NCBI RefSeq assembly: GCF_027533625.1
Contig: NZ_JAQAGZ010000011.1
Location: 1-64,000, forward strand
Source of the DNA: Paenibacillus gyeongsangnamensis
Lineage (GTDB): Bacteria > Bacillota > Bacilli > Paenibacillales > NBRC-103111
Direction of reading: 5' to 3'
Length of the DNA stretch: 64,000 nucleotides
Position 1 is the stretch's first letter; each line of letters opens with the position of its first letter. The position numbers and the translations under genes were made by a program. Positions 27,186 through 34,728 of the stretch are shown here, one piece after another. The notes under the pieces are model-generated. The model saw nothing but the letters and a program-made list of their open reading frames with translations. It had not been told where the DNA came from and made no database searches.

Positions 27186-28954
27186 ACAAGCATCTCCTCC
27201 ATTCCTACTTCCAGCATCCGGCTGTAGCGCGAATTCGGATCGGAGGTCAGCCGCCCGCGCTCCCCGAATTCGGCGATCCACCCGTCATCCAGCACAAGTA
27301 TGCGGTCCGCCCTTTCGATTGTGGCCAATCGGTGCGCAATGATGATGCAGGTGCGGCCTTGCAGCAGCCGAGAGATCGCCTGCTCGATCCGGTGCTCTGT
27401 CGCAGGGTCCAGCCGGGACGATGCTTCATCGAGAATTACAAGCCCGGGATCGGACAAAAATACGCGGGCGAAGGACAGGAGCTGCGCTTCGCCGGCCGAG
27501 AGCCCGCCGCCGCCCGACTCCAGCATCGTATCGAGCCCGCCGGGCAAAGACATGAGCCACGAAGCCAATCCGAGCTCCTCCAGCACACGGACGATTCGGT
27601 CATCCCCTACAGCTTCATCGAAGAAGGTCAGGTTATCCCGGACCGTTCCCTGGAACAGCTCGATATTTTGCGTGACGAAGCCGACCCGGCCCCGCAGCTC
27701 CTGCAGCTTGGCCTCGCGGATATCCGTTCCGCCAAGCCGAATGCATCCCTGCTGCGGATCGTAGAACCGTAGCAGCAGCCGGGCGAGCGTCGTCTTGCCG
27801 CTGCCGGTCCGCCCGAGCAGACCGAGCACCTGTCCCGGCTCCAGACGGAAGCTGACGTCATGAAGCGTCGTACTCTCGGTATCGTAGCTGAAGAGGACGT
27901 TCTCGAAGACGACCGACAAGGCGCCGTCTTCCAGTGGGGCTCCCGCCCCGTCGCGGATGGCGGACTCCGTCGCCAAGAGTTCGCGGACACGGCCGATGCT
28001 GGCGTCGGCTTTTTGCAAATCCTCCATTTGGGTCCTGATCTTCTCGATCGGCTTCGCCATCAATTCGGTGTAATAAAAAATCATATAGACCGTTCCGATC
28101 GTAATCGAGCCCGTCTTCCACAAATAATAGCTTAATGCGAAGGCGACGGCGTTGCCGATCGCGAAGACGATCAGCGTCGTAATCCACATCGAGGCCCATC
28201 CGAGAAACGCACGGACGCGAACCGGCAGCCATTCCTTGAGCAAGGAATGGAAGCGGTGCATCACGTAGCCTGTAGCCCCGTTTGCCCGCGTATCTTCCGT
28301 GCCCTCCAGATGCTCGCCCAGGAAGCCGTAGAACTTCGCGCTGATCTGCCGCAGCTTCCCCCAATGGGGAACGGCGAAGCGGCGTATGTATTGAATCGCG
28401 GCAATGGCAAGCACGACAAACACGAGCATGCCGGCTCCAATCACCCAGCCCTCGAGGAAGAGCAGCACGAGCATCCCCGCCACAAGCACGAGATTGCTGA
28501 GCAGCGTGATGACGAAATTGGAGAAGAAATTCGCAAGGTTGTTGATGTCTCCGTCGACCCGTTCGATGATGGCCCCGGACGTATGCGATTTGTGAAACGA
28601 CATATCGAGCTTCAGGCAGTGCGCCGCCACATCGCTGCGCAGCGAATTCGTCGCCTTCCACCCGACATTTTCCCCGATGTAGGTCGCGGCGACATTCACT
28701 AGCTGCTGAACTAGCGTCGCGGCAAGGAACAGCACGGCGGCAAATACGAGCGGTTTGCCCGACGATTGCGATTGCGCGGTATCGATAAAATAGCGGATGA
28801 TCTGCGGATTGACGAGCTGGAGCCCGATCCCGCAAAGCAGAAGCGCCGTCAGACCGATCATACTGCGGCGCTGCGGCTTCAAATACCGGTACAGCAAACG
28901 GGTATAATCGCGGACCGGGATCTTGCGCGCATTCCTGTTCATGGTTTTTCCCAA
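27182..28954 (-). CDS. ABC exporter half-transporter A
   Basis: 590 residues. Exporter membrane domain (about 15-320) and ATPase domain with Walker A LGRTGSGKTTL, signature changed to LSAGEAQ, and a canonical Walker B VILDEASSRLD. Combined with subunit B, one composite ATP site is canonical and the other degenerate (Asp in B's Walker B facing A's altered signature), as in TM287/288-type heterodimers. First gene of the pair; repeat copy C lies between it and the gene upstream. Confidence 0.88.
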   Translation of the reverse strand: MGKTMNRNARKIPVRDYTRLLYRYLKPQRRSMIGLTALLLCGIGLQLVNPQIIRYFIDTAQSQSSGKPLVFAAVLFLAATLVQQLVNVAATYIGENVGWKATNSLRSDVAAHCLKLDMSFHKSHTSGAIIERVDGDINNLANFFSNFVITLLSNLVLVAGMLVLLFLEGWVIGAGMLVFVVLAIAAIQYIRRFAVPHWGKLRQISAKFYGFLGEHLEGTEDTRANGATGYVMHRFHSLLKEWLPVRVRAFLGWASMWITTLIVFAIGNAVAFALSYYLWKTGSITIGTVYMIFYYTELMAKPIEKIRTQMEDLQKADASIGRVRELLATESAIRDGAGAPLEDGALSVVFENVLFSYDTESTTLHDVSFRLEPGQVLGLLGRTGSGKTTLARLLLRFYDPQQGCIRLGGTDIREAKLQELRGRVGFVTQNIELFQGTVRDNLTFFDEAVGDDRIVRVLEELGLASWLMSLPGGLDTMLESGGGGLSAGEAQLLSFARVFLSDPGLVILDEASSRLDPATEHRIEQAISRLLQGRTCIIIAHRLATIERADRILVLDDGWIAEFGERGRLTSDPNSRYSRMLEVGMEEMLV

Positions 28955-29109
28955 AGCCCCCTCCGAAAAAAAGAAAGTAGTCCTAATCTTATGTAGTTTA
29001 ATACATCGGCAGACATGCGGCTATATGAAATTTGATTATGCAATATTTTATCCCAAACTCGGCAGCAAGGCCCGGATGGCAGCCTTCCTCCGGCGGAAAA
29101 GCAAAAAGA

Positions 29110-29125
29110 GAGCCCCGGACGGCTC
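29110..29125 (-). terminator. Distal terminator hairpin at repeat copy C
   Basis: GAGCC/GGCTC arms followed on the minus strand by TCTTTTTGC. With the hairpin at 29225-29239 it brackets repeat copy C; only this distal hairpin has a T-run. Confidence 0.6.
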
Positions 29126-29224
29126 CCAGTCTGTAAAGAAACCCATGTAATAGAAAAATCTGCTTGGTACCCCACCTACTACCTTTCGCATCGTTCTGCA
29201 TTTCCGGGTTTCTCGTCAATCTAT
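29126..29224 (+). repeat. Palindromic terminator-associated repeat, copy C (internally deleted)
   Basis: Ends match copy B: CTGTAAAGAAACCCATG at the left and CCGGGTTTCTCGTCAATC at the right. The middle, including the TTATCGGAAAAT inverted pair, is missing; the junction falls at TACCCC, a short direct repeat that borders the missing part in copy B. Ten-base spacers to the flanking hairpins are the same as in copy B. Confidence 0.8.
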
Positions 29225-29239
29225 GAGCCGGCAAGGCTC
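29225..29239 (-). terminator. Proximal hairpin at repeat copy C, without T-run
   Basis: GAGCC-GGCAA-GGCTC, three bases after the stop codon of the gene at 29243-29740. The stem repeats that of the distal hairpin, so it looks like a duplicated terminator stem. Confidence 0.5.
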
Positions 29240-29242
29240 CCT

Positions 29243-29740
29243 TCACTTTTCCTTGTTCTTGATGAACTGATCTACCCTCGCTTTCATGGAACCCACCGTC
29301 GTTCTCTTATACCGGAGGCCGAGCCAAATAACCCGTACCTGCTGCTTGCGGCTTAGCCGCCGGAACCGGGGCTCCTGCCTCAGGAACGAGCGGATGATCG
29401 TCCAGCTGTTGTCGTTCCAGCGCTCCGGCTTCAAAAATTTTAAATCGTAGGGCAGCTTTCGTTTGCGGAAACGGTACAACAGGGAGCTGAGGCCCGAGGC
29501 AGCTTTGCTTTCGTCCACAAGACAGGGGGCGAGCGCTTTTTTAGTATGATTCTTCAAATATTCGTAATGATTATTTCCGCTGACGATGACGTAACCGCCT
29601 TCTTTTTTGCTTTTGCGGACAATCATCAAATGCATGCAGTCTTGCGCCGTCTTCCGCAGCTCCTTGATCCTCTGTGTAATGACAGCTGACATTCCGGGCT
29701 TAAGCTTGCTGAGAGGGATATATTGCACCGTGTATCTCAT
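29243..29740 (-). CDS. Hypothetical protein with ParB-like N-terminal fold
   Basis: 165 residues, Lys/Arg-rich, cytoplasmic. The start YIPLSKLKPGMSAV and the later GGYVIVSGNNHYEYL have the look of a ParB/sulfiredoxin-like nuclease domain (about 5-60), but I do not see the ParB GxRR box. The rest is helical and basic (KQQVRVIWLGLRYKRTTVGS). Ribosome site AGGAGG. Function unknown; DNA binding is a guess from charge. Confidence 0.6.
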   Translation of the reverse strand: MRYTVQYIPLSKLKPGMSAVITQRIKELRKTAQDCMHLMIVRKSKKEGGYVIVSGNNHYEYLKNHTKKALAPCLVDESKAASGLSSLLYRFRKRKLPYDLKFLKPERWNDNSWTIIRSFLRQEPRFRRLSRKQQVRVIWLGLRYKRTTVGSMKARVDQFIKNKEK

Positions 29741-30003
29741 GGGGCTGCCTCCTCTTTCAAGGGTTCCTAGTTCAGTGTATGCCGTACATAAGCAAATGCG
29801 ACCGGCTACTTCTTCCGAGGCTATCGGAATTCATTCGGCACCCAGTCTATCAGGCTTAACCTATCACTTTACCGGGTTATGCCCAAAACAACGCCGACGA
29901 CGGAATTCACCCGCCGCCCGCGTTTTGTTTATGCATACCGACGAATGATATAAGCTTAAGCGGCTTGCGGATTTACGGACGATGTCACACCTCTCGCCAA
30001 AAA

Positions 30004-30028
30004 GGGAACTCTCATAACAAGAGTTCCC
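30004..30028. terminator. Bidirectional terminator after the GNAT gene
   Basis: GGGAACTCT/AGAGTTCCC stem, 7-nt loop, T-runs on both strands. The rest of 29741-30060 has no frame with a ribosome site; I see nothing else in it. Confidence 0.85.
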
Positions 30029-30060
30029 GCTTTTTTCATGAAGGCTGATCCTCCGGCTTT

Positions 30061-30501
30061 CTACTGAAGCGACTTGCGCATACGGACGTGCAGAATCCCG
30101 GCATCCAGGAACGGCTCCTTGGAAATGACCTCATAGCCCAGCTTCCGGTAAAACGGCTCCGCCTGCACCTGGCCGTCCAAAATGACGGCAGGTACCCCTT
30201 GCCCCCGCACATCGTTCTCGAGCGCATGGATGATGACGCGTCCGAGGCCTTGTCCCCGATGGGATTCCAGCACGGCGATCCGCTGCAGTTTGGCCGTCTT
30301 GTCGTCATACATCCTCCAGCGCCCTGTGCCGATCGGCCGGCCTTCCTCCAGAACGACGAAATGACGGCAGCTCTCCGGCGAATCGTCGAACTCGTCCAGC
30401 TCCACGTCTCTCGGTACCTTCTGTTCCTCCACGAATACTTTCTCGCGAACCTCGAAGCACATCTCCAGTTCCTGATTTGATGTGACATGACGTACTTCCA
30501 T
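30061..30501 (-). CDS. GNAT-family N-acetyltransferase (YjcF-like)
   Basis: 146 residues. Acetyl-CoA-binding motif A in LQRIAVLESHRGQGLGRVII (about 72-91), the N-terminal FEVREKVFVEEQKVP typical of the YjcF/ElaA type, and a late FYRKLGYEV. Substrate unknown; cytoplasmic. GGGAGG ribosome site. Confidence 0.88.
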   Translation of the reverse strand: MEVRHVTSNQELEMCFEVREKVFVEEQKVPRDVELDEFDDSPESCRHFVVLEEGRPIGTGRWRMYDDKTAKLQRIAVLESHRGQGLGRVIIHALENDVRGQGVPAVILDGQVQAEPFYRKLGYEVISKEPFLDAGILHVRMRKSLQ

Positions 30502-30555
30502 TGCCTTGCCTCCCGATTCCTTTCTGTTGTAACGAACCTGCTCATTATACCACCT

Positions 30556-30918
30556 TTAAGCGGAAAATGCTTTCTTGAGAGCTTCCCGTACCCGGTCCTT
30601 ATTGAATGGCTTGACGATAAAATCGCACGCCCCCATCGTAACGGCCTGGATGAGCAGCGCCTGCTGGCCCATTGCGGATACCATCATGATTTTGGCGTCG
30701 GGATGGCTCGACTTCAGCTCTCTGAGCGCCGTAATCCCGTCCATCTCCGGCATCGTAATATCCATGGTAACGAGATCCGGGTGCACTTCCTCGTACAGTG
30801 TCAGCGCTTCCAACCCGTTACCCGCTTCAGCGGCCATTTCGTAACCGAGCTCCTCGATCACGTTCTTCAGTATCATTCTCATAAACAGCGAATCATCCAC
30901 GATCATTATTCTCTTCAC
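30556..30918 (-). CDS. CheY-like single-domain response regulator
   Basis: 120 residues from GTG 30918 so that the product begins MKRIMIVDDSLFMR. Receiver domain only: acidic pair Asp8-Asp9, phosphoacceptor Asp53 (TMDITMPEMDG), the Ser in MMVSAMG and Lys in IVKPFNK. No output domain, as in chemotaxis CheY. It stands alone, without chemotaxis neighbours, behind a c-di-GMP riboswitch and terminator, so its level should follow cyclic-di-GMP. Confidence 0.9.
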   Translation of the reverse strand: MKRIMIVDDSLFMRMILKNVIEELGYEMAAEAGNGLEALTLYEEVHPDLVTMDITMPEMDGITALRELKSSHPDAKIMMVSAMGQQALLIQAVTMGACDFIVKPFNKDRVREALKKAFSA

Positions 30919-30961
30919 GCGATCTAAGCCCCCAAACCCGGACGTGTGATAGGTACAAAAA

Positions 30962-30993
30962 AGCCTCCTTCTGGACAGGCCAAAAGGGAGGCT
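30962..30993 (-). terminator. Expression-platform terminator of the c-di-GMP riboswitch
   Basis: Minus-strand GAGCCTCCCTTTTGG and its partner CCAGAAGGAGGCTTTTTT form a long stem ending in six Ts, between aptamer and cheY-like start. Confidence 0.85.
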
Positions 30994-31021
30994 CATGATC
31001 AGCTAAGTTCCTCATGTCTTT

Positions 31022-31095
31022 CGGCAGCTGGCTGACATAGCTTTACACATTAGTCCCTATAGCTTTGCGTCCTTGGCTTTCACCAAGTTTGCCTT
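31022..31095 (-). ncRNA. Cyclic-di-GMP-I (GEMM) riboswitch
   Basis: The minus strand reads GGCAAACTTGGTGAAAGCC, then AAGGACGCAAAGCTATAGGG, ACTAA, and closes with CAGCCAGCTGCCG. The GGCAAAC start, GAAA tetraloop of P2, GGACGCAAAGC block and closing GCCAG-GCCG strand are GEMM-I hallmarks. A TATAAT -10 for the minus strand lies at 31122-31127 with a TTGTTT -35 16 bp before it, so the leader starts close to the aptamer. A terminator follows, so regulation is by transcription. Confidence 0.9.
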
Positions 31096-31231
31096 ATCTT
31101 GACAGCGGGTGATTCAGTTGTATTATAGCATCCTCCTGTAAAAAAACAAGACCATCATTCGCAATAAATGCCTTTTCCTTGCTATAATGATCGGTAGAAT
31201 ACCCATCCTCATATAGAAGGGACGTACGCAA

Positions 31232-32203
31232 ATGAACGAAATTCGATGGGGAATTATCGGCTGCGGGAACGTAACGGAAGTGAAAAGTGGCCCCGGGTTT
31301 CAGAAGGCGGAGAACTCCCGTCTTGTCGCCGTTATGCGCAGAGACGAGGTGCTTGCCGCCGATTATGCCGCAAGACACGGGGTGCCCAAGTGGTACAGCC
31401 GGGCCGACGAACTGATTCGTGATCCGGAAGTGGACGCGGTTTATATCGCTACGCCCCCGGCCTATCACCATCCTTATACGTTAGCCTGCGCGGCCGCAGG
31501 CAAGCCGGTGTATGTCGAGAAGCCGATGGCGCTTAATGCAGCGGAATGCGACGAGATGGAGGCGGTTTGCACCAAAGCCGGCGTGCCGCTCTTCGTAGCG
31601 TTCTACCGGCGAGCTCTTCCCCGCTTCCTGCAGGTGAAGATGTGGCTGGAGGAAGGCGCGATCGGGGAAGTCCGCACCGTCGTTACGCGGCATTACGGGA
31701 AGCCGACGGCACAGGAGCTCGCGGGGGAGCCGAGCTGGCGCGTGAAGCCCGAGCTGTCCGGCGGAGGCTATTTCTTCGATGTCGGGAGCCATACGCTGGA
31801 TCTGCTCGATTATTTACTCGGTCCGATCGTGAGGGTCAGCGGCGACGCTTCCAACCAGGCGGGGCTCTATGCCGCAGAAGATATCGTGACCGGCTCCTAC
31901 GTGTTCGAATCCGGCGTTCACGGCGTGGGGACTTGGTGCTTCTCCTCCAATTTCGATTATGAGCAGAATGAAATTATCGGCAGCAAGGGCCGAATCGAAT
32001 TCTCGACGTTCACCGAGGCGCCGGTCCGTCTGATCCGGGAGTCCGGTACGGAAGAACGCCATATCGAGCATCCCGCACATGTGCAGCAGCCGCTCATCCA
32101 AAGCATCGTCGACGAGCTTCTCGGACGGGGCGCATGCCCCAGCCGCGGCGATACGGCAATACGGACCAGCCGGGTGATGGACGCCATGATCCGGGGGTAC
32201 TGA
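31232..32203 (+). CDS. Gfo/Idh/MocA-family oxidoreductase
   Basis: 323 residues. Rossmann fold (WGIIGCGNVTEVKSG, about 6-20), EKPMALNAAE with the catalytic Lys, and GGGYFFDVGSHTLDLLDYLLG in the C-terminal domain (His is a usual catalytic residue). Standard family length. AGAAGGG ribosome site. Monocistronic; substrate not predictable, probably a sugar or polyol. Confidence 0.9.
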   Translation: MNEIRWGIIGCGNVTEVKSGPGFQKAENSRLVAVMRRDEVLAADYAARHGVPKWYSRADELIRDPEVDAVYIATPPAYHHPYTLACAAAGKPVYVEKPMALNAAECDEMEAVCTKAGVPLFVAFYRRALPRFLQVKMWLEEGAIGEVRTVVTRHYGKPTAQELAGEPSWRVKPELSGGGYFFDVGSHTLDLLDYLLGPIVRVSGDASNQAGLYAAEDIVTGSYVFESGVHGVGTWCFSSNFDYEQNEIIGSKGRIEFSTFTEAPVRLIRESGTEERHIEHPAHVQQPLIQSIVDELLGRGACPSRGDTAIRTSRVMDAMIRGY

Positions 32204-32251
32204 CGCCCAAGTTCCAAGGATAAGCAACCATATTTCTTCCCCTCGCATAGG

Positions 32252-32365
32252 CTGTTCTATCCATTCGAAATAACTCATCACTATTATCCGCATGCGCATC
32301 ATTACCCGTATCATCCTTACGGCCATTACGGACATCCTTCCGGTTACGGACCCGGAGGACGCTGA
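32252..32365 (+). CDS. Possible His/Tyr/Pro/Gly-rich small peptide
   Basis: A frame of 37 codons ending at TGA 32363-32365 gives THHYYPHAHHYPYHPYGHYG followed by HPSGYGPGGR: eight His and eight Tyr in about 30 residues. Such composition is seen in small spore-coat-type proteins. The only start near is CTG 32252, with no ribosome site, and the frame is an in-frame continuation after the stop of the preceding oxidoreductase. It may be a relic, or use an unusual start. Confidence 0.3.
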   Translation: MFYPFEITHHYYPHAHHYPYHPYGHYGHPSGYGPGGR

Positions 32366-32395
32366 TTCCTGCTGGCGGATATTCTCCATAAAAAG

Positions 32396-32440
32396 AAAGG
32401 CGGTCCCTGGGGTCAACTGAAGACCGGGGAGCCGCCCTTT
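32396..32440. terminator. Bidirectional terminator after the metallo-hydrolase gene
   Basis: AAAGGCGG/CCGCCCTTT outer arms with an interrupted inner helix; TCTCGTTTT on the plus strand and TTTCTTTTTATGG on the minus strand. Confidence 0.7.
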
Positions 32441-32446
32441 CTCGTT

Positions 32447-33139
32447 TTATAGCTCGATGCTTTCTCCGGGCTTGAGCGCCCTGCCTTGGATGCCGCGCTT
32501 GCCCAGCAGCTCCACGAAAGCTTCGCCGTCCTGCGAGATCAGCTCGAAGGTATTGTAATGCACCGGTACGACCAGCTTCGCCTTCAGCCACTCGGCCGCC
32601 AGCGCCGCATCCTCCGGTCCCATCGTATACAAATCGCCGATCGGCAGGAAAGCCAGATCGATGTCGAAGCGCTCGCCGATCAGCTTCATATCCGAGAACA
32701 AATTCGTATCGCCGGCATGCAGTATCGTTTTGCCTTCCCACTTCAGAATCAGCCCGGCAGGCATTCCCGCATAAATGATCCGCTGCTCATCGGGAAGCAC
32801 GATGCCGGAGCTGTGGAACGCCTGCACCATATGAACCTCGGCATAGCCTAAGGACAGCTTTCCTCCGATGTTCATATCCTGCGTGCGGACACCCTGCCAG
32901 CTCATATAGTTCGCAAGCTCGTGGATGGCTATCAGCTGAGCGTCATTGTTCAGGGCAATCGCCGCAGCATCCTGAATATGATCCGAATGGGCATGAGTCA
33001 GGAGCACATGCTGCACGCGAACGCTGTCCGGCATGATCCGGGCATCGGGGTTGTCCGAAAGAAAGGGATCGATAATGAGCGAATGCTCGCCTCCGGTGAG
33101 CTGAACGCAGGAATGGCCGTGAAACTCCACTTTAATCAT
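32447..33139 (-). CDS. UPF0173 metallo-beta-lactamase-fold hydrolase (YtkL-like)
   Basis: 230 residues from ATG 33139, behind AAGGAGG; a TTG six codons earlier overlaps that ribosome site and is unlikely. MBL fold with the Zn motif LTHAHSDHIQD, His in VQAFHSSG, Asp in LHAGDTNLFSD and VPVHYNTF near the end. Family members are predicted cytoplasmic metal-dependent hydrolases of unknown substrate. Confidence 0.9.
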   Translation of the reverse strand: MIKVEFHGHSCVQLTGGEHSLIIDPFLSDNPDARIMPDSVRVQHVLLTHAHSDHIQDAAAIALNNDAQLIAIHELANYMSWQGVRTQDMNIGGKLSLGYAEVHMVQAFHSSGIVLPDEQRIIYAGMPAGLILKWEGKTILHAGDTNLFSDMKLIGERFDIDLAFLPIGDLYTMGPEDAALAAEWLKAKLVVPVHYNTFELISQDGEAFVELLGKRGIQGRALKPGESIEL

Positions 33140-33320
33140 AACGAACGCCTCCTTCAAGAATATGGATACATACCTCTTTCATTATAGCCTGCAGTCCCGC
33201 CTGATAGCCAATGTCTTGCCGGGTCATTTCCCGAAGGTTATGTAAATGCCCCCCAGCCCTGATATAATAGGCTCAATCTGCCTGAAACAGAAATTACCCG
33301 TACCGTTAGGAGGCCTTGTC

Positions 33321-33623
33321 TTGGCATTCGGCATAACCAGAATCGAGCTCAACGCTTGGAAAGAAGCGGTTGCGCGAGGCGAGATCGCTTTTTTGACGCA
33401 CTATTGGTACGATCCCCGTTTCCCGCAGTGCCATACAGTGACCAAGGTCGGCTGTGCCGATTTGGACAAGCTGAAGCTATGGTGCACGGACAGCGGATTG
33501 AATCCGGAATATATCCATCACCGGGAGACCTTTCCCCATTACGATCTGATCGGTTCGAAGCAGAAGGAGATCCTGCTGCGGGAGCAGCTGTGGGACCACC
33601 TGCAGCGTTTCAAGCTGCTGTAG
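33321..33623 (+). CDS. Conserved hypothetical protein, 100 residues
   Basis: Start TTG 33321 is chosen for TAGGAGG 7 nt upstream, giving an N-terminus MAFGITRIELNAWK. Soluble, with three Cys and five His (QCHTVTKVGCADLDKLKLWC, then YIHHRETFPHYDL), which could bind metal, though no standard zinc motif is clear. It ends with KQKEILLREQLWDHLQRF. Function not recognised. A TATAATAGG at about 33263 may be its -10. Confidence 0.65.
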   Translation: MAFGITRIELNAWKEAVARGEIAFLTHYWYDPRFPQCHTVTKVGCADLDKLKLWCTDSGLNPEYIHHRETFPHYDLIGSKQKEILLREQLWDHLQRFKLL

Positions 33624-33642
33624 GACGCCGATCCGCCTTTCT

Positions 33643-34569
33643 CTATCCGATTGCACCGGACAAGAGCTCGTAGGAGCGCAGCCTTGTTTCGTAGTTGGCC
33701 GTCATCGTAACGATCAGAAACTCGTCGTTCCCATACGTATGCTGCAGCTCTTCGAGCCGCTTCTTTACCTGTTCCGGCGTTCCCGCCAAGATCTTCCTAT
33801 CGGCCGAAGATTTGCCCGCTTCCGGCTCCTCCGATCTTGCGAAAAGCCGGCTCGCAGCGGCCAATTCGCGCGCTTTGTCCTCCGTCTCGGCGCAGACGAC
33901 CCCAACCGCTATCATTGTGCGCGGCTTAGGCGTCAGCGGGGACGGCCGGAATTCCCGCCGGTAAGCGGAGATGGCCTCCTCCCCGTCCTGATCGCTCATA
34001 AACTGACCGAACACGTAGCCGGTTCCGAATTCGGCGGCATAGGCGGCGCTCTTGCGGTTCGTCCCCAGCATCCAGACCTCCGGGGCGATCGGCGGAACGG
34101 GCCGGGCCAGTACCGGCTCGCCTTCCATCCGGTAGCTGCCACTGAGCAGCTCCGTCAAGTCCTTGAGCGATTCGGGCAGCTGCCGTACATGTTCAAGGAA
34201 ATTCCCGCTGAGGGCGATGGCGACGTGCGCCGACCCGCCCGGAGCGCGCCCCAGCCCGAGGTCGATGCGGCCGGGATACAAGGTAGCCAGCAGATGGAAC
34301 GACTCCGCCACCTTGAGCGGTTTATAATGCGGCAGCAGCAAGGCCCCCGAGCCAAGCCGGATTCGCTGCGTATGCGATCCGATGTGGGCCAGCAGCACTT
34401 CAGGCGAAGTGCAGGCGAGCTGCGGCATATCGTGATGCTCCGCGACCCAGTAACGGCTGTAGCCGTTACTATCGGCCAAGCGGGCCAACCGCAGCGCCTC
34501 TGCCAGCGCGGCCGCAGGCTCGGCGCCCGCAAGCACGGGCACCAGATCGAGTACGCCAAGTTTCAACAC
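33643..34569 (-). CDS. LLM-class (luciferase-like) flavin-dependent oxidoreductase
   Basis: 308 residues from GTG 34569, giving MLKLGVLDLVPVL as in the family; an in-frame GTG at 34578 is the alternative. TIM-barrel monooxygenase: RYWVAEHHDMP near residue 45, GSGALLLPHYKPLKVAE, and GRIDLGLGRAPGG. Single-component members use FMNH2 to oxidise small carbon or sulfur compounds. Convergent with the small hypothetical gene. Confidence 0.9.
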   Translation of the reverse strand: MLKLGVLDLVPVLAGAEPAAALAEALRLARLADSNGYSRYWVAEHHDMPQLACTSPEVLLAHIGSHTQRIRLGSGALLLPHYKPLKVAESFHLLATLYPGRIDLGLGRAPGGSAHVAIALSGNFLEHVRQLPESLKDLTELLSGSYRMEGEPVLARPVPPIAPEVWMLGTNRKSAAYAAEFGTGYVFGQFMSDQDGEEAISAYRREFRPSPLTPKPRTMIAVGVVCAETEDKARELAAASRLFARSEEPEAGKSSADRKILAGTPEQVKKRLEELQHTYGNDEFLIVTMTANYETRLRSYELLSGAIG

Positions 34570-34622
34570 GTCAAACACATCCTTCCGCCCCTTATTTTAC
34601 CATAAACCGGGCAGATCAGGTC

Positions 34623-34706
34623 ATGAACGGCTCCATGGCCCCGAATTTGGAGGAGACGAAGCTTGGCCGCAACATGAAAGAAGTGCCGACCCCCGCTTCA
34701 TTCTGA
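34623..34706 (+). CDS. Possible 27-residue peptide ahead of a plus-strand terminator
   Basis: ATG 34623 opens a frame MNGSMAPNLEETKLGRNMKE plus VPTPASF, ending inside the hairpin at 34688-34718. Upstream CAGG is a weak ribosome site. The plus-strand terminator has no other plus-strand gene to serve, which argues for a short transcript here, coding or not. Confidence 0.3.
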   Translation: MNGSMAPNLEETKLGRNMKEVPTPASF

Positions 34707-34725
34707 AGCCTAGGGGTCTTGTTTT
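34688..34725 (+). terminator. Plus-strand terminator between two minus-strand genes
   Basis: GACCCC/GGGGTC outer and CTTCA/TGAAG inner arms followed by TTGTTTTCGTTT on the plus strand. The minus strand has no T-run, so it is not a terminator for the fructokinase gene. Confidence 0.6.
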
Positions 34726-34728
34726 CGT

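Noticed and set aside
31814-32416. 200-codon minus-strand frame over the oxidoreductase end
   Set aside because: It covers the plus-strand oxidoreductase and the His/Tyr-rich stretch (read as Met/Arg-rich); no ribosome site.
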